From positions 1 through 26,042 of the IMG/VR virus record IMGVR_UViG_3300031841_004461: a DNA stretch of 26,042 nucleotides. The stretch is one strand, 5' to 3'. The notes below the pieces were generated by a model. The model ran no database searches, was not told the origin of the DNA, and saw only the letters and a program-made list of their open reading frames with translations. This document shows, in pieces, positions 8,508-14,158 of this stretch (the first letter of the stretch is position 1; each line of letters opens with the position of its first letter). The position numbers were made by a program, and so were the translations under genes. The DNA is from a virus.

Positions 8508-8786
8508 TTAAGGGGTTAATCGCTCTAGTGTCACAGTATCGCCACTGCGATTTATCTTGTATGTTTCCCCTTGCGCGTTAGATAAGCACTGGAGAGTTTT
8601 TCTAGAATAGCGAACCCCGCTAATTAGCCATGTATCGCTTTGAATTTGATAACCATCCATCCTATGCATATACGAGTGAAGTGCTTGGAGGGGGAAAAGT
8701 ATAGCTCTCAGTATAAGTAGCCGCCTTGATAGAATCATAAATTCAGGATGTCTTCTGGCTGCCGCGGCCCATAATCGTTCTCTCAT
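8508..8786 (-). CDS. Small hypothetical protein
   Basis: Start chosen at ATG 8786, preceded by ACGGAG with an eight-base spacer; a longer frame to 8882 would overlap most of the upstream gene. The 92-residue product is basic at the N-terminus (M-R-E-R-L-W-A-A-A-A-R-R-H-P-E) with a hydrophobic patch at about residues 17-35. Its C-terminal part is strand-rich (D-T-W-L-I-S-G-V-R-Y-S-R-K-T-L). It ends in L-T-P just before a TTAACCCCTTAACAC sequence that recurs in this region. Function not recognised. Confidence 0.5.
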   Translation of the reverse strand: MRERLWAAAARRHPEFMILSRRLLILRAILFPLQALHSYMHRMDGYQIQSDTWLISGVRYSRKTLQCLSNAQGETYKINRSGDTVTLERLTP

Positions 8787-8805
8787 ATCATTCACTCCGT
8801 AGTGG

Positions 8806-9054
8806 CTATATAATAATTGCGTTTTCTCCGGCCTTGGTAAGCTTCCATTTATGCCAGGGGTAAGGCTCGGAAACAGGCTCAATCAATTTCTTGTTTTCCA
8901 GTGACTCAATGATAATTCTGAGCCAAGCATTCTCACTCATATCCCAAGTGCTTATTCGAGGATGATATTTAAGGGCGTATAGAACCCCGTGTTCATTTCG
9001 GGCTGATTTCTTTAAATCGACTACTGTTGCATTGGTAAAGCTATCGACGTGCAT
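8806..9054 (-). CDS. Small winged-helix-like protein (hypothetical)
   Basis: Starts at ATG 9054, eight bases after CGGAG and overlapping the leader of the 9060-9227 gene. The 82-residue protein has a C-terminal half A-W-L-R-I-I-I-E-S-L-E-N-K-K-L-I-E-P followed by P-W-H-K-W-K-L-T-K-A-G, resembling the recognition helix and wing of small winged-helix DNA-binding proteins. A regulatory role is a guess from that resemblance. The ribosome-binding leader is nearly identical to that of the next gene downstream. Confidence 0.5.
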   Translation of the reverse strand: MHVDSFTNATVVDLKKSARNEHGVLYALKYHPRISTWDMSENAWLRIIIESLENKKLIEPVSEPYPWHKWKLTKAGENAIII

Positions 9055-9059
9055 ATCAT

Positions 9060-9227
9060 TCACTCCGAAGGTGTCTCTGGGCATTTCCCATGCCTGCCAC
9101 TAATCATCGGGCCAATGCCACAGTTCTTGCAGAATAAGCCAGGGCCACCAGCCGATGGCAACTCCCCAAAGCCAATAATCCATACATGATCACCTGCCAG
9201 TAAATAATCTTTTCTTATAATGGCCAT
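9060..9227 (-). CDS. 55-residue zinc-ribbon-like small protein
   Basis: An ORF of 55 residues (M-A-I-I-R-K-D-Y-L-L ...) preceded by CGGAG at a nine-base spacing. The C-terminal half has F-C-K-N-C-G-I-G-P ... G-K-C-P-E, a Cys-x2-Cys plus Cys arrangement suggestive of metal binding. A 27-residue ORF rich in Trp (9100-9183) is nested in another frame and has its own AGGTG site. Only one of the two may be translated; this one has the better place in the operon, ending six bases before the next start. Confidence 0.45.
   Translation of the reverse strand: MAIIRKDYLLAGDHVWIIGFGELPSAGGPGLFCKNCGIGPMISGRHGKCPETPSE
9100..9183 (-). CDS. Nested Trp-rich micro-protein (alternative frame)
   Basis: A 27-residue ORF (M-D-Y-W-L-W-G-V-A-I-G-W-W-P-W-L-I-L-Q ...) fully inside the 9060-9227 gene in a different frame, with AGGTG seven bases before its ATG. 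The hydrophobic, Trp-rich core followed by an acidic end resembles tiny phage membrane peptides. It may be real in place of, or together with, the enclosing ORF. Evidence is limited to composition and the ribosome-binding site. Confidence 0.3.
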   Translation of the reverse strand: MDYWLWGVAIGWWPWLILQELWHWPDD

Positions 9228-9255
9228 CAATCTTCACTCCGTAGTTGTCTCTGGG

Positions 9256-9489
9256 TTAAGGGTTAAATGCTTTTATAATGGCAACCGCTTCTTCGCACCA
9301 CATACATTGCTCTCCAGGCTTATCGCATTCGTTATAGCCTGGGTCATCCGGGTCAGAATGTGCGTTAACAATTTCTTGCAGCCGTTCGGTAGCCCCTGCT
9401 GTCTCTGTCTTTAATATAAAATCCACGTTTGCCGCACATGAGCAGCAATGAGCACCCTTCACTATTCCGTGATTGCATTTTTCACTCAT
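9256..9489 (-). CDS. Cys-rich small protein (hypothetical)
   Basis: A 77-residue protein with Cys/His pairs near the N-terminus (K-C-N-H-G-I-V-K-G-A-H-C-C-S-C) and a second pair C-M-W-C near the C-terminus, consistent with a zinc-binding fold. Between them lies a helical region beginning K-T-E-T-A-G-A-T-E-R-L. TAGGT lies eight bases before the ATG. The stop is set in TTAACCCTTAACCC, a sequence repeated at neighbouring gene ends. Function not recognised. Confidence 0.55.
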   Translation of the reverse strand: MSEKCNHGIVKGAHCCSCAANVDFILKTETAGATERLQEIVNAHSDPDDPGYNECDKPGEQCMWCEEAVAIIKAFNP

Positions 9490-9520
9490 ATCTCATTACC
9501 TATAAGTATTGTGTTAAGGG

Positions 9521-9706
9521 TTAAGACTTCTTTATTCCTAGAAGTAAAAGGGAAGCGACCAAAAAAATATTCAATATTGTAATCGCTGGTGAGTTGTACC
9601 AGTGGCCCATATCAAGTATCCATTCGCCAGTATCGTATTGGTGCGAATAGTTAAGAAGGTCAATACCAATGCAAATGCTTAGACTAATTATTGCAAACCT
9701 ATCCAT
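9521..9706 (-). CDS. Small two-helix membrane protein, first gene of the micro-ORF run
   Basis: Start chosen at ATG 9706 with GGAG eight bases upstream; a longer frame from 9736 would include a stretch with no membrane-protein character. The 61-residue product has hydrophobic helices at about residues 4-18 and 40-57, linked by a Tyr/Trp-rich loop, and ends K-K-S. It is the most upstream gene of the minus-strand micro-ORF series. The promoter should lie between it and attP, but none is convincing. Function unknown. Confidence 0.5.
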   Translation of the reverse strand: MDRFAIISLSICIGIDLLNYSHQYDTGEWILDMGHWYNSPAITILNIFLVASLLLLGIKKS

Positions 9707-9861
9707 TGTTTTTTCTCCGGGTAATATCCAGTACATAAGTAACTGATAGTTTGATAAGGCGTATTACCCGAAATAGGGTATAAACGCATATAGATAGGGG
9801 GTAGTGGTGATTCAGGGGTTCTTTACTTGAATCAATAGGATGGGTCGTGTACTCTAAATAC

Positions 9862-9905
9862 TGGGGGTGTAGTGGTCGTCGGTTCAAATCCGGCCGCCCC
9901 GACCA
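9862..9905 (+). other. attP core: 3' half of tRNA-Pro(GGG)
   Basis: These 44 bases match tRNA positions 33-76. T33 and GGG at 34-36 are followed by 3' anticodon-stem bases TGTAG, a five-base variable region TGGTC, a T-arm GTCGG-TTCAAAT-CCGGC, acceptor strand CGCCCCG, discriminator A and CCA. The 5' half of a tRNA is absent: no CGGGGCG partner is seen upstream. Integration into such a tRNA gene would restore its 3' end. The core lies 93 bases from the 3' end of the integrase gene. Phage genes on both sides indicate attP rather than attL or attR. Confidence 0.75.
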
Positions 9906-9960
9906 ATTTATTATTGTTTTACAGTATGTTACACACACCCAAGAAATTATTAACTTCAAG

Positions 9961-9997
9961 CGTACAATAACCGTACAATAACCCAGCGTACAATAAC
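9961..9997. repeat. Three CGTACAATAAC direct repeats beside attP (putative integrase arm sites)
   Basis: The 11-base unit CGTACAATAAC occurs at 9961-9971, 9972-9982 and 9987-9997, ending exactly at the integrase stop codon. Direct repeats in this position, between the core and int, are typical arm-type binding sites for the N-terminal domain of phage integrases. The role is inferred from location. Confidence 0.6.
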
Positions 9998-11155
9998 TCA
10001 TTTAGGCAGACTCATTGTGATGGGTTGGTAGGGTAATTCGTCAGCATTCTGGTAGCCTATGGTGGTTGATTCTTGTTCGTGGGCCATTAGATTTTGAATT
10101 TCTTCAGTGGTATAGCCTTCAGCTTTATAAAGCGTGGCTGATAATCCACGAACCTCGTGAAAAGAGGTGCCTTCTATTCCGCACGAATCAATCACTTCGC
10201 GGAACATTCTGGATAGCCGGTCTGGTGTTACTTGATATAGATGCTCCTTGTTTTCGTTCCACACCCTTTTTTTTGGCTTGTGTGAAATGATAAATGGGCA
10301 TCTTTTGTGTTTTAGAGATAATTCCCGCGCTCTGTCTATTTGTGTTTTAAGAATGGGGTGATCTTTCAGGCTCCATTTAAGCCTTGCTGCTCTTGCGCTG
10401 CCTTTTTGGGCCTCTGACTTGCTAACAACCACCCTAAGTTCACCATCTATAATATCCGTCCACCGAAGGCCGCATATATCGGCCTCTCTCGAGGTTGTGT
10501 AACGGCTGATTTCCATGGCAATTTGTAGGCACTCATAGCCTAGCTTTTCTGCCTCAGCATAGGCTTTGTAATAACCCGCTTGAGTTAATGGCTTGCGCTG
10601 TTTCTTAGGCTTCTGTTTTAGTAGTAGTCTTGGGCGATCATCTGCCGTGGTGAATGGGTTGTATTTTATCTTGGCGGCTAAACCCTCACCCATTAGCCAG
10701 TTAAAGAACCGTCTAAACTCTGCCATTCTCAGTTTTTGTTGGTGGTAGGTAAGGCCATCCCACCAGGACAAAAGGGAATCTCTGTTGATTTGCCCGATAA
10801 TAGGAAAGGCTTCTGCAAATTGATTCAGCGCGTAAGCTCTGTTTTTCCAGCTGGGTTTGCTTTTCAACTCAGGGTTAATTTTTTCCTGATAGGCGATATA
10901 TATGGGGACATGGTAGGCAAGGTTGTCTCTTTTCGGTATTTTTCTTTCTACTGGCAAGTCCTGACCGCGCAGGCCATTCGCCTCAGTCGCGGTCTCGTTG
11001 GCTTGGTCCACGGTTTCGGCTGAAAACGTCTTGAATGTCCCGTCAGGTCTGCGGTATCGGTAGTAACCAACACGGCCTTTCGGGTCTTTATAGAGGTTGT
11101 CAACGAGGGGGATTCCGTCTACTAATCTGGTTTTTTTAGGTCGCATGGTGGTCAT
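9998..11155 (-). CDS. int: Phage tyrosine-recombinase integrase
   Basis: A 385-residue integrase. Residues about 20-60 form an arm-binding domain (G-Y-Y-R-Y-R-R-P-D-G-T), 75-165 a core-binding SAM-like domain, and 190-370 the catalytic domain. Visible catalytic residues are R223 (T-T-S-R-E-A-D-I-C-G-L-R-W), H333 and R336 (S-F-H-E-V-R-G-L-S-A-T-L), H359 and nucleophile Y368 (T-I-G-Y-Q-N). It lacks the extra segment expected of integron IntI enzymes, so it should serve phage integration at the adjacent attP, not attC recombination. The excisionase-like gene is seven bases upstream. No strong ribosome-binding site precedes ATG 11155. Confidence 0.93.
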   Translation of the reverse strand: MTTMRPKKTRLVDGIPLVDNLYKDPKGRVGYYRYRRPDGTFKTFSAETVDQANETATEANGLRGQDLPVERKIPKRDNLAYHVPIYIAYQEKINPELKSKPSWKNRAYALNQFAEAFPIIGQINRDSLLSWWDGLTYHQQKLRMAEFRRFFNWLMGEGLAAKIKYNPFTTADDRPRLLLKQKPKKQRKPLTQAGYYKAYAEAEKLGYECLQIAMEISRYTTSREADICGLRWTDIIDGELRVVVSKSEAQKGSARAARLKWSLKDHPILKTQIDRARELSLKHKRCPFIISHKPKKRVWNENKEHLYQVTPDRLSRMFREVIDSCGIEGTSFHEVRGLSATLYKAEGYTTEEIQNLMAHEQESTTIGYQNADELPYQPITMSLPK

Positions 11156-11162
11156 TTGTAAT

Positions 11163-11375
11163 CTAGTCCGTTAGCAATGACAAGCCCGAGCTGGTTTTTG
11201 TTTCGCGCATATCATCATTTGCAGCGAACCAGTTCAGGTCTATATAAGGCTTCCCGTCGATCATTTTCCCCTTAACAACTTGGCGATCAATCCAGTCACA
11301 CCAGACAGACAGGGAAGGGCAGCAGCCTTTCTCGAAGAACTCCCGATTTGCCTTTGTGTGAGGGGCCAGCTTCAT
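11163..11375 (-). CDS. Excisionase-like DNA-binding protein
   Basis: A 70-residue protein directly upstream of int. The segment S-L-S-V-W-C-D-W-I-D-R-Q-V-V-K-G-K-M-I-D-G-K-P-Y-I-D-L resembles the winged-helix core of phage excisionases (helix, then a G-K-x-I-D-G-x-x-Y wing). Size, position and orientation fit a recombination directionality factor that bends attP/attR for excision. The match is by pattern only. Its ATG follows the short spacer that begins with TTATAACAAAG after the preceding gene. Confidence 0.6.
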   Translation of the reverse strand: MKLAPHTKANREFFEKGCCPSLSVWCDWIDRQVVKGKMIDGKPYIDLNWFAANDDMRETKTSSGLSLLTD

Positions 11376-11392
11376 ATTAAATAAGCTCTTTG

Positions 11393-11635
11393 TTATAAAC
11401 CTAACTTAACTTTTAGCCTCGCCCAAAACCCACGCTTTGTTTCTACTATGGGAGTATTAAGCCTTCGCCACTCATTGGTGAGTTTTACGTAATCTTCATA
11501 ATTGTTGAACGTGTAATTAACCCTCACTGAGCTAGACATTACAAAAGGGTTTTGCAGAAAACGCCCGCTAGTTTGTTTAAACAATTCGGTCCAAGTATTA
11601 AACTTTTCTACCGGTATAGACTCTGTGATTTCCAT
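11393..11635 (-). CDS. Small hypothetical protein
   Basis: An 80-residue protein with GTGAGG five bases before the ATG. It contains F-L-Q-N-P-F-V-M-S-S-S-V-R-V-N-Y-T-F-N-N-Y-E-D-Y-V-K-L-T-N-E-W-R-R and a basic C-terminus (R-G-F-W-A-R-L-K-V-K-L-G-L). The stop codon TAA lies in TTATAACAAAG, the same stop-in-TATAAC arrangement seen at the ends of the cassette genes farther upstream. Function not recognised. Confidence 0.5.
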   Translation of the reverse strand: MEITESIPVEKFNTWTELFKQTSGRFLQNPFVMSSSVRVNYTFNNYEDYVKLTNEWRRLNTPIVETKRGFWARLKVKLGL

Positions 11636-11660
11636 TTATGCCTCACTAATAAGTTGTTTG

Positions 11661-11825
11661 TTATGCGTCCAGTATTTTTTTAGCTTCTTGACCTATATGC
11701 CAAGCCATAATTACTTCCATCGGCATATCATTTACTGTTGATCTTTGTATGTTTTCATAAATACTAATGCACGCGTTTATAGCCTGAGTGCGCTTGCTGT
11801 TTAGCTCTTCATTAGCATCAATCAT
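11661..11825 (-). CDS. 54-residue helical small protein
   Basis: An ORF of 54 residues (M-I-D-A-N-E-E-L-N-S-K-R-T-Q-A-I ... A-K-K-I-L-D-A), mostly helical, with GGAG eleven bases upstream of the ATG. Its TAA stop is embedded in GCATAACAAAC, like a cassette R'' box, but no full attC-like repeat follows before the next gene starts 26 bases later. Function unknown. Confidence 0.5.
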   Translation of the reverse strand: MIDANEELNSKRTQAINACISIYENIQRSTVNDMPMEVIMAWHIGQEAKKILDA

Positions 11826-11861
11826 CTGATCTTAATCTCCAGTTCTTTGTTGTGTGGGGCT

Positions 11862-12029
11862 TCAGGGCCACTCAATGCTATTGCATGCCTCGTTTAGCTC
11901 TTTGTTTTCAGCCCTTAATCTTTCAATTAGTCTATCTTTGGCCGTCAGACGTTGTTCCATTAGGGTAAAAACCTTAGCCGCTGTTATATTGTTGGACGCA
12001 ATTTCATATTCAATTTCTTCTATTGTCAT
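11862..12029 (-). CDS. 55-residue coiled-coil small protein
   Basis: An ORF of 55 residues with AGGGA eight bases before its ATG. Residues about 18-50 (V-F-T-L-M-E-Q-R-L-T-A-K-D-R-L-I-E-R-L-R-A-E-N-K-E-L-N) have a clear heptad pattern, so a short coiled coil is likely. Such small coiled-coil proteins are frequent in phage early regions. No specific function is suggested. The roughly 70 bases before its leader include TTATCAAATTTGATAA-like palindromic AT-rich sequence and a collapsed attC-like repeat. Confidence 0.5.
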   Translation of the reverse strand: MTIEEIEYEIASNNITAAKVFTLMEQRLTAKDRLIERLRAENKELNEACNSIEWP

Positions 12030-12101
12030 ATCAATATTCCCTGTGCTGTTGTTTCTATCAATTAACTATCAGTTATTATCAAATTGATAATTAGTCCATT
12101 C

Positions 12102-12126
12102 ACCTAACGAATATTCATTGTTATAC
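12102..12126 (-). repeat. Collapsed attC-like inverted repeat
   Basis: Read on the minus strand, a GTATAAC box holding the stop of the 12121-12420 gene is followed by ATT, the palindrome GAATATTC, and GTTAGGT. The two outer heptamers fit R''/R' boxes of an integron attC site, but the middle is only 11 bases, too short for a working attC. It may be a deleted site or a chance hairpin. Confidence 0.35.
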
Positions 12127-12420
12127 GTCTTTCCATCTTCCTAAATAGCAAGTAGGCTCGACAAGTAAGGTGCCGTTGCATAAATACGGTTTAATCTCGG
12201 GCATTTCTTTTGCCAAATTCCCAAATGCTATTTTCATTTCACGTCCTCTATCAATCTGTTCCGGCTTGTAAATCGTGACGGTTTGAGTGATGTCAAAAAC
12301 TACTCTGCCTCCATCCTTGTAGATGAATTTAACCCTGTATCTGGCGCGACCAAAGGCGGCGTTCATTAGCCATATAACAGCGCGGTTAAAAATCATTGCA
12401 ATTTGTTCCAGTGGTCTCAT
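12121..12420 (-). CDS. Small hypothetical protein
   Basis: Start chosen at ATG 12420, five bases after AAGGGG; a longer frame would run into the gene upstream. The 99-residue protein has an N-terminal hydrophobic helix (I-A-M-I-F-N-R-A-V-I-W-L-M-N-A-A-F) and then strands (Y-R-V-K-F-I-Y-K-D-G-G-R-V-V-F-D-I-T-Q). Its TAA stop is inside GTATAAC, the attC-like box. Function not recognised. Confidence 0.5.
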   Translation of the reverse strand: MRPLEQIAMIFNRAVIWLMNAAFGRARYRVKFIYKDGGRVVFDITQTVTIYKPEQIDRGREMKIAFGNLAKEMPEIKPYLCNGTLLVEPTCYLGRWKDV

Positions 12421-12430
12421 TTCTGCCCCT

Positions 12431-12757
12431 TCAACCAATTGATAATAGCGGCCTAGTTTTACCAATGACTTCGCGCCCAGCATCGTGCCAGCCAATCAGG
12501 CCATTTTGCTTTTCCATATTCAGCATCCACCGATAACGGTTTTCTTTGCCAACATCGAACAGCATGGCGCAGTTCTCTATGGACATTGGCGTTCTCATGT
12601 CCAGGGTGATGATGACCAGTTGTAAGCCTGAGCGTATTGGGTAAGGGCCGTGATCTGCCTCGGCGAGCCGCCTCAATGCTTGAACTTTTTGGCTGGCTCT
12701 GCCCATACGAGCTGATTGGTCGCTGGTCATGTACTTCCTTGCACTGTAATAGTTCAT
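12431..12757 (-). CDS. Hypothetical protein, possible winged-helix
   Basis: A 108-residue protein. The N-terminus is basic (R-M-G-R-A-S-Q-K-V-Q-A-L-R-R-L-A). The region I-T-L-D-M-R-T-P-M-S-I-E-N-C-A-M-L-F-D-V then N-R-Y-R-W-M-L-N-M-E-K-Q-N-G-L-I resembles a helix-turn-helix with a recognition helix. GGAG lies about eleven bases before the start. DNA binding is only a suggestion. Confidence 0.5.
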   Translation of the reverse strand: MNYYSARKYMTSDQSARMGRASQKVQALRRLAEADHGPYPIRSGLQLVIITLDMRTPMSIENCAMLFDVGKENRYRWMLNMEKQNGLIGWHDAGREVIGKTRPLLSIG

Positions 12758-12784
12758 TTTCTTTAAAACTCCGCGAAGTTCGGT

Positions 12785-12800
12785 TAATAACGTGTTATGG
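12785..12800 (-). repeat. Collapsed attC-like boxes after the 12795-13004 gene
   Basis: On the minus strand the stop of the 12795-13004 gene lies in CCATAAC, followed after two bases by GTTATTA. ATAAC-ac-GTTAT is a tight inverted repeat, as if an attC site had lost everything between its outer boxes. This could be chance; the argument is the repeated stop-in-box pattern in this operon. Confidence 0.3.
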
Positions 12801-13004
12801 CGCTACCAGAACTATCTCAGCTCTCCTTGCAACAATCTTTCTCCAGCCATGCAGACTCCAAGCGTTGTCGTCCACCCATAGGCCTCGTTTTTTCCGTTGC
12901 CAAGCAACCCTGTCGCTATCAACAGAGATTACTTTTAAGTGGTATCCAGTAGCGGCCTGTTTAATCTCGTCTCCGGCTTTTGGTGTTTGTCTTGGGTCAC
13001 GCAT
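12795..13004 (-). CDS. Small basic cassette-type protein (hypothetical)
   Basis: A 69-residue protein starting 15 bases after the R' box of the attC-like site at 13020-13076, with GGGAG seven bases before ATG. The sequence (P-K-A-G-D-E-I-K-Q-A-A-T-G-Y-H-L-K-V-I-S-V-D-S-D-R-V-A-W) suggests a small beta-barrel. Short leader and gene-box-gene packing are the usual layout of integron cassettes. It is the last gene of the array with a near-complete site upstream. Function unknown. Confidence 0.55.
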   Translation of the reverse strand: MRDPRQTPKAGDEIKQAATGYHLKVISVDSDRVAWQRKKRGLWVDDNAWSLHGWRKIVARRAEIVLVAP

Positions 13005-13019
13005 TTAATGTCTCCCGCG

Positions 13020-13076
13020 CCATAACAAGGCGCATAATTTCGGAAGCCTTCGGCTCCGGTTTGCTAATGGTTATAT
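13020..13076 (-). other. attC-like recombination site 1
   Basis: A 57-base imperfect inverted repeat after the 13071-13262 gene. Minus strand: outer box ATATAAC (containing that gene's TAA stop), inner stem CGGAGCC-GAA-GGCTTCCG with one extrahelical base, then outer box GTTATGG. Size, outer heptamers, imperfect pairing and stop-codon placement all fit integron attC sites. Confidence 0.7.
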
Positions 13077-13262
13077 TACTTCTCGCAGTTCAGCATTAAT
13101 CAAGTTAACAGCCCTTGTCATGTCGCCAATCTGCTCGTTAATCTCTTTAATTGTCGAGCTAAAGCATTCACTATCGTCGCTCAATAAATCAGCAACTTTG
13201 CACATTTCATTAACTGCCTTTGTCATTCTTTGCGAGGCTTCCGCCAAATCAAACTTAGTCAT
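13071..13262 (-). CDS. Cassette gene: small helical protein
   Basis: Start chosen at ATG 13262 (GGTG five bases upstream); an in-frame ATG at 13286 would begin inside the upstream recombination site. The 63-residue product is acidic and helical, with heptad-like spacing (M-T-K-F-D-L-A-E-A-S-Q-R-M-T-K-A-V-N-E-M-C-K-V-A-D-L-L). It resembles short coiled-coil phage proteins. It is framed by attC-like sites at 13278-13344 and 13020-13076. Confidence 0.6.
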   Translation of the reverse strand: MTKFDLAEASQRMTKAVNEMCKVADLLSDDSECFSSTIKEINEQIGDMTRAVNLINAELREVI

Positions 13263-13277
13263 AAATTCACCAACGTA

Positions 13278-13344
13278 ATATAACAATGTTAGGCAGCGGG
13301 AAAACTACGCTGCGCTTCGTTTCCCCTGCTACCAAGGGTTATAC
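13278..13344 (-). other. attC-like recombination site 2
   Basis: A 67-base imperfect inverted repeat. Minus strand: GTATAAC box holding the stop of the 13339-13545 gene, stem GCAG-GGG-AAAC pairing with GTTTTCCCGCTGC through unpaired single bases, and closing box GTTATAT. The stem sequence GCAGCGGGAA is shared with sites 3 and 6. Confidence 0.7.
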
Positions 13345-13545
13345 AGTTATATCTTTGCCGTCTTGATCAATGAAAGCCCATGATGGTTCAAGGACCAATA
13401 CAATTCTCAGCCGCTCTTTGCAGCTTAGGCAAAATGTTTCGGTGGAATCACCATCATTCAAAGTTGGAAAAACAGTCGATCCAGTGTGCCAAATTTCTTC
13501 GTCATTAAATTCGTGTTTACAGTGTGGGCATTTTGGGTATTTCAT
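13339..13545 (-). CDS. Cassette gene: zinc-ribbon protein
   Basis: A 68-residue protein with an N-terminal M-K-Y-P-K-C-P-H-C-K-H-E-F and a second pair F-C-L-S-C-K-E-R-L, a classic two-knuckle zinc ribbon. AGAGGA lies six bases before the ATG, and the leader begins at the R' box of site 3. The stop lies in the R'' box of site 2. The metal-binding prediction is solid; the partner or target is unknown. Confidence 0.65.
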   Translation of the reverse strand: MKYPKCPHCKHEFNDEEIWHTGSTVFPTLNDGDSTETFCLSCKERLRIVLVLEPSWAFIDQDGKDITV

Positions 13546-13565
13546 ATTAATTCCTCTGTGGACCT

Positions 13566-13624
13566 GTATAACAAAGCATCGCAGCGGGAAGCCTATTCGG
13601 CTCCCCTGGCTGCTGGGGTTATAT
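13566..13624 (-). other. attC-like recombination site 3
   Basis: A 59-base imperfect inverted repeat. Minus strand: ATATAAC box with the stop of the 13619-13828 gene, stem GCAGC-GGG-AGCC with unpaired bases on both sides of a short GAATA loop, and closing box GTTATAC. It is almost identical to site 6 outside the loop, which indicates a recent common origin. Confidence 0.75.
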
Positions 13625-13828
13625 GGCTAATTGTTTCCATTTATCCAGTTGAAAGCTCATATGGTCTGGAACTATTGTGTTATTAGGTGCTTTTACCCAC
13701 GAATAAAACTCACCTGCTATCCTTTTTACTGCTATGTACTTCTCTTGCTTCTTAAAGAAGAAAAGCACCGTCTTTTCAATTGTTAGCTCTGTTTTCCCAT
13801 TTACAACTTCGCTCTTGATTAATTTCAT
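13619..13828 (-). CDS. Cassette gene: small strand-rich protein
   Basis: Start chosen at the second of two in-frame ATGs (13828), because GGAG is then eight bases away; for the ATG at 13834 it would be only two. The 69-residue product is Lys-rich with alternating hydrophobics (L-T-I-E-K-T-V-L-F-F-F-K-K-Q-E-K-Y-I-A-V-K-R-I), suggesting a small beta-sheet protein. It is flanked by sites 4 and 3. Function unknown. Confidence 0.6.
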   Translation of the reverse strand: MKLIKSEVVNGKTELTIEKTVLFFFKKQEKYIAVKRIAGEFYSWVKAPNNTIVPDHMSFQLDKWKQLAI

Positions 13829-13856
13829 TTTCATCTCTCCAGTTAATTAGTACGCC

Positions 13857-13914
13857 ATATAACAACGCACTCAATCGGACTGCGCAAGCTTGCCGCTTAG
13901 CGCAAAGGTTAGGC
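13857..13914 (-). other. attC-like recombination site 4
   Basis: A 58-base site. Minus strand: GCCTAAC box containing the stop of the 13909-14082 gene, inner palindrome GCGgCAAG-CTTGCGC with one extrahelical G, and closing box GTTATAT. The outer part pairs less well than in the other sites. Box sequences match the RYYYAAC / GTTRRRY consensus most closely at the GCCTAAC end. Confidence 0.65.
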
Positions 13915-14082
13915 GCTACAGCAATTGCACGTAGGCTGCTCATTGCTTGTAAAGCTTTGATTAGCTGGTACATCTTTTCCGCATTTAGTCCACACCAGTT
14001 TTATTAGGTTTTGGTAAAAATTAAAATCCCCGCTCTCACAAGAATGTATCTTGCCTTCTTTGTCTTCGTATAAGTGGTTCAT
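13909..14082 (-). CDS. Cassette gene: 57-residue Cys-rich protein
   Basis: An ORF of 57 residues between sites 5 and 4, with GGAG eight bases before ATG 14082. The protein opens M-N-H-L-Y-E-D-K-E-G-K-I-H-S-C-E and ends T-C-N-C-C-S-A, giving five Cys that could bind a metal or form a small fold. A different minus-strand frame running through site 4 (13776-13973) is a shadow. The stop in the GCCTAAC box is the strongest support for this frame. Confidence 0.6.
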   Translation of the reverse strand: MNHLYEDKEGKIHSCESGDFNFYQNLIKLVWTKCGKDVPANQSFTSNEQPTCNCCSA

Positions 14083-14101
14083 AGTTCTCGCTCCGTAATG
14101 C

Positions 14102-14158
14102 GCCTAACAAGGCGCGTAAATTCGGACAGCATAGCTGCCGTTTCGCTTGTGGTTAGGC
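14102..14158 (-). other. attC-like recombination site 5
   Basis: A 57-base site with the most canonical boxes: minus strand GCCTAAC (stop of the 14153-14344 gene) and GTTAGGC. The inner stem is CGGcAGC-TAT-GCTGtCCG with extrahelical bases. Both outer heptamers fit the integron consensus. Confidence 0.78.

Noticed and set aside
9862-9905. Complete functional tRNA gene
   Set aside because: Only positions 33-76 fit; no 5' acceptor strand or D-arm could be found upstream, so it is an attachment-site fragment.
9699-10001. 100-residue minus-strand frame containing S-G-R-P-D-L-N-R-R-P
   Set aside because: That peptide is the known spurious translation of a tRNA 3' end; the frame crosses the attP core and the integrase arm repeats.
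9998-11155. Integron integrase IntI explaining the attC sites
   Set aside because: The protein has a phage arm-binding domain and lies beside attP and an Xis-like gene; no IntI-specific insert was visible.
13776-13973. 65-residue minus-strand frame M-Y-Q-L-I-K-A-L-Q
   Set aside because: It reads straight through attC-like site 4 and conflicts with both real cassette genes on either side.
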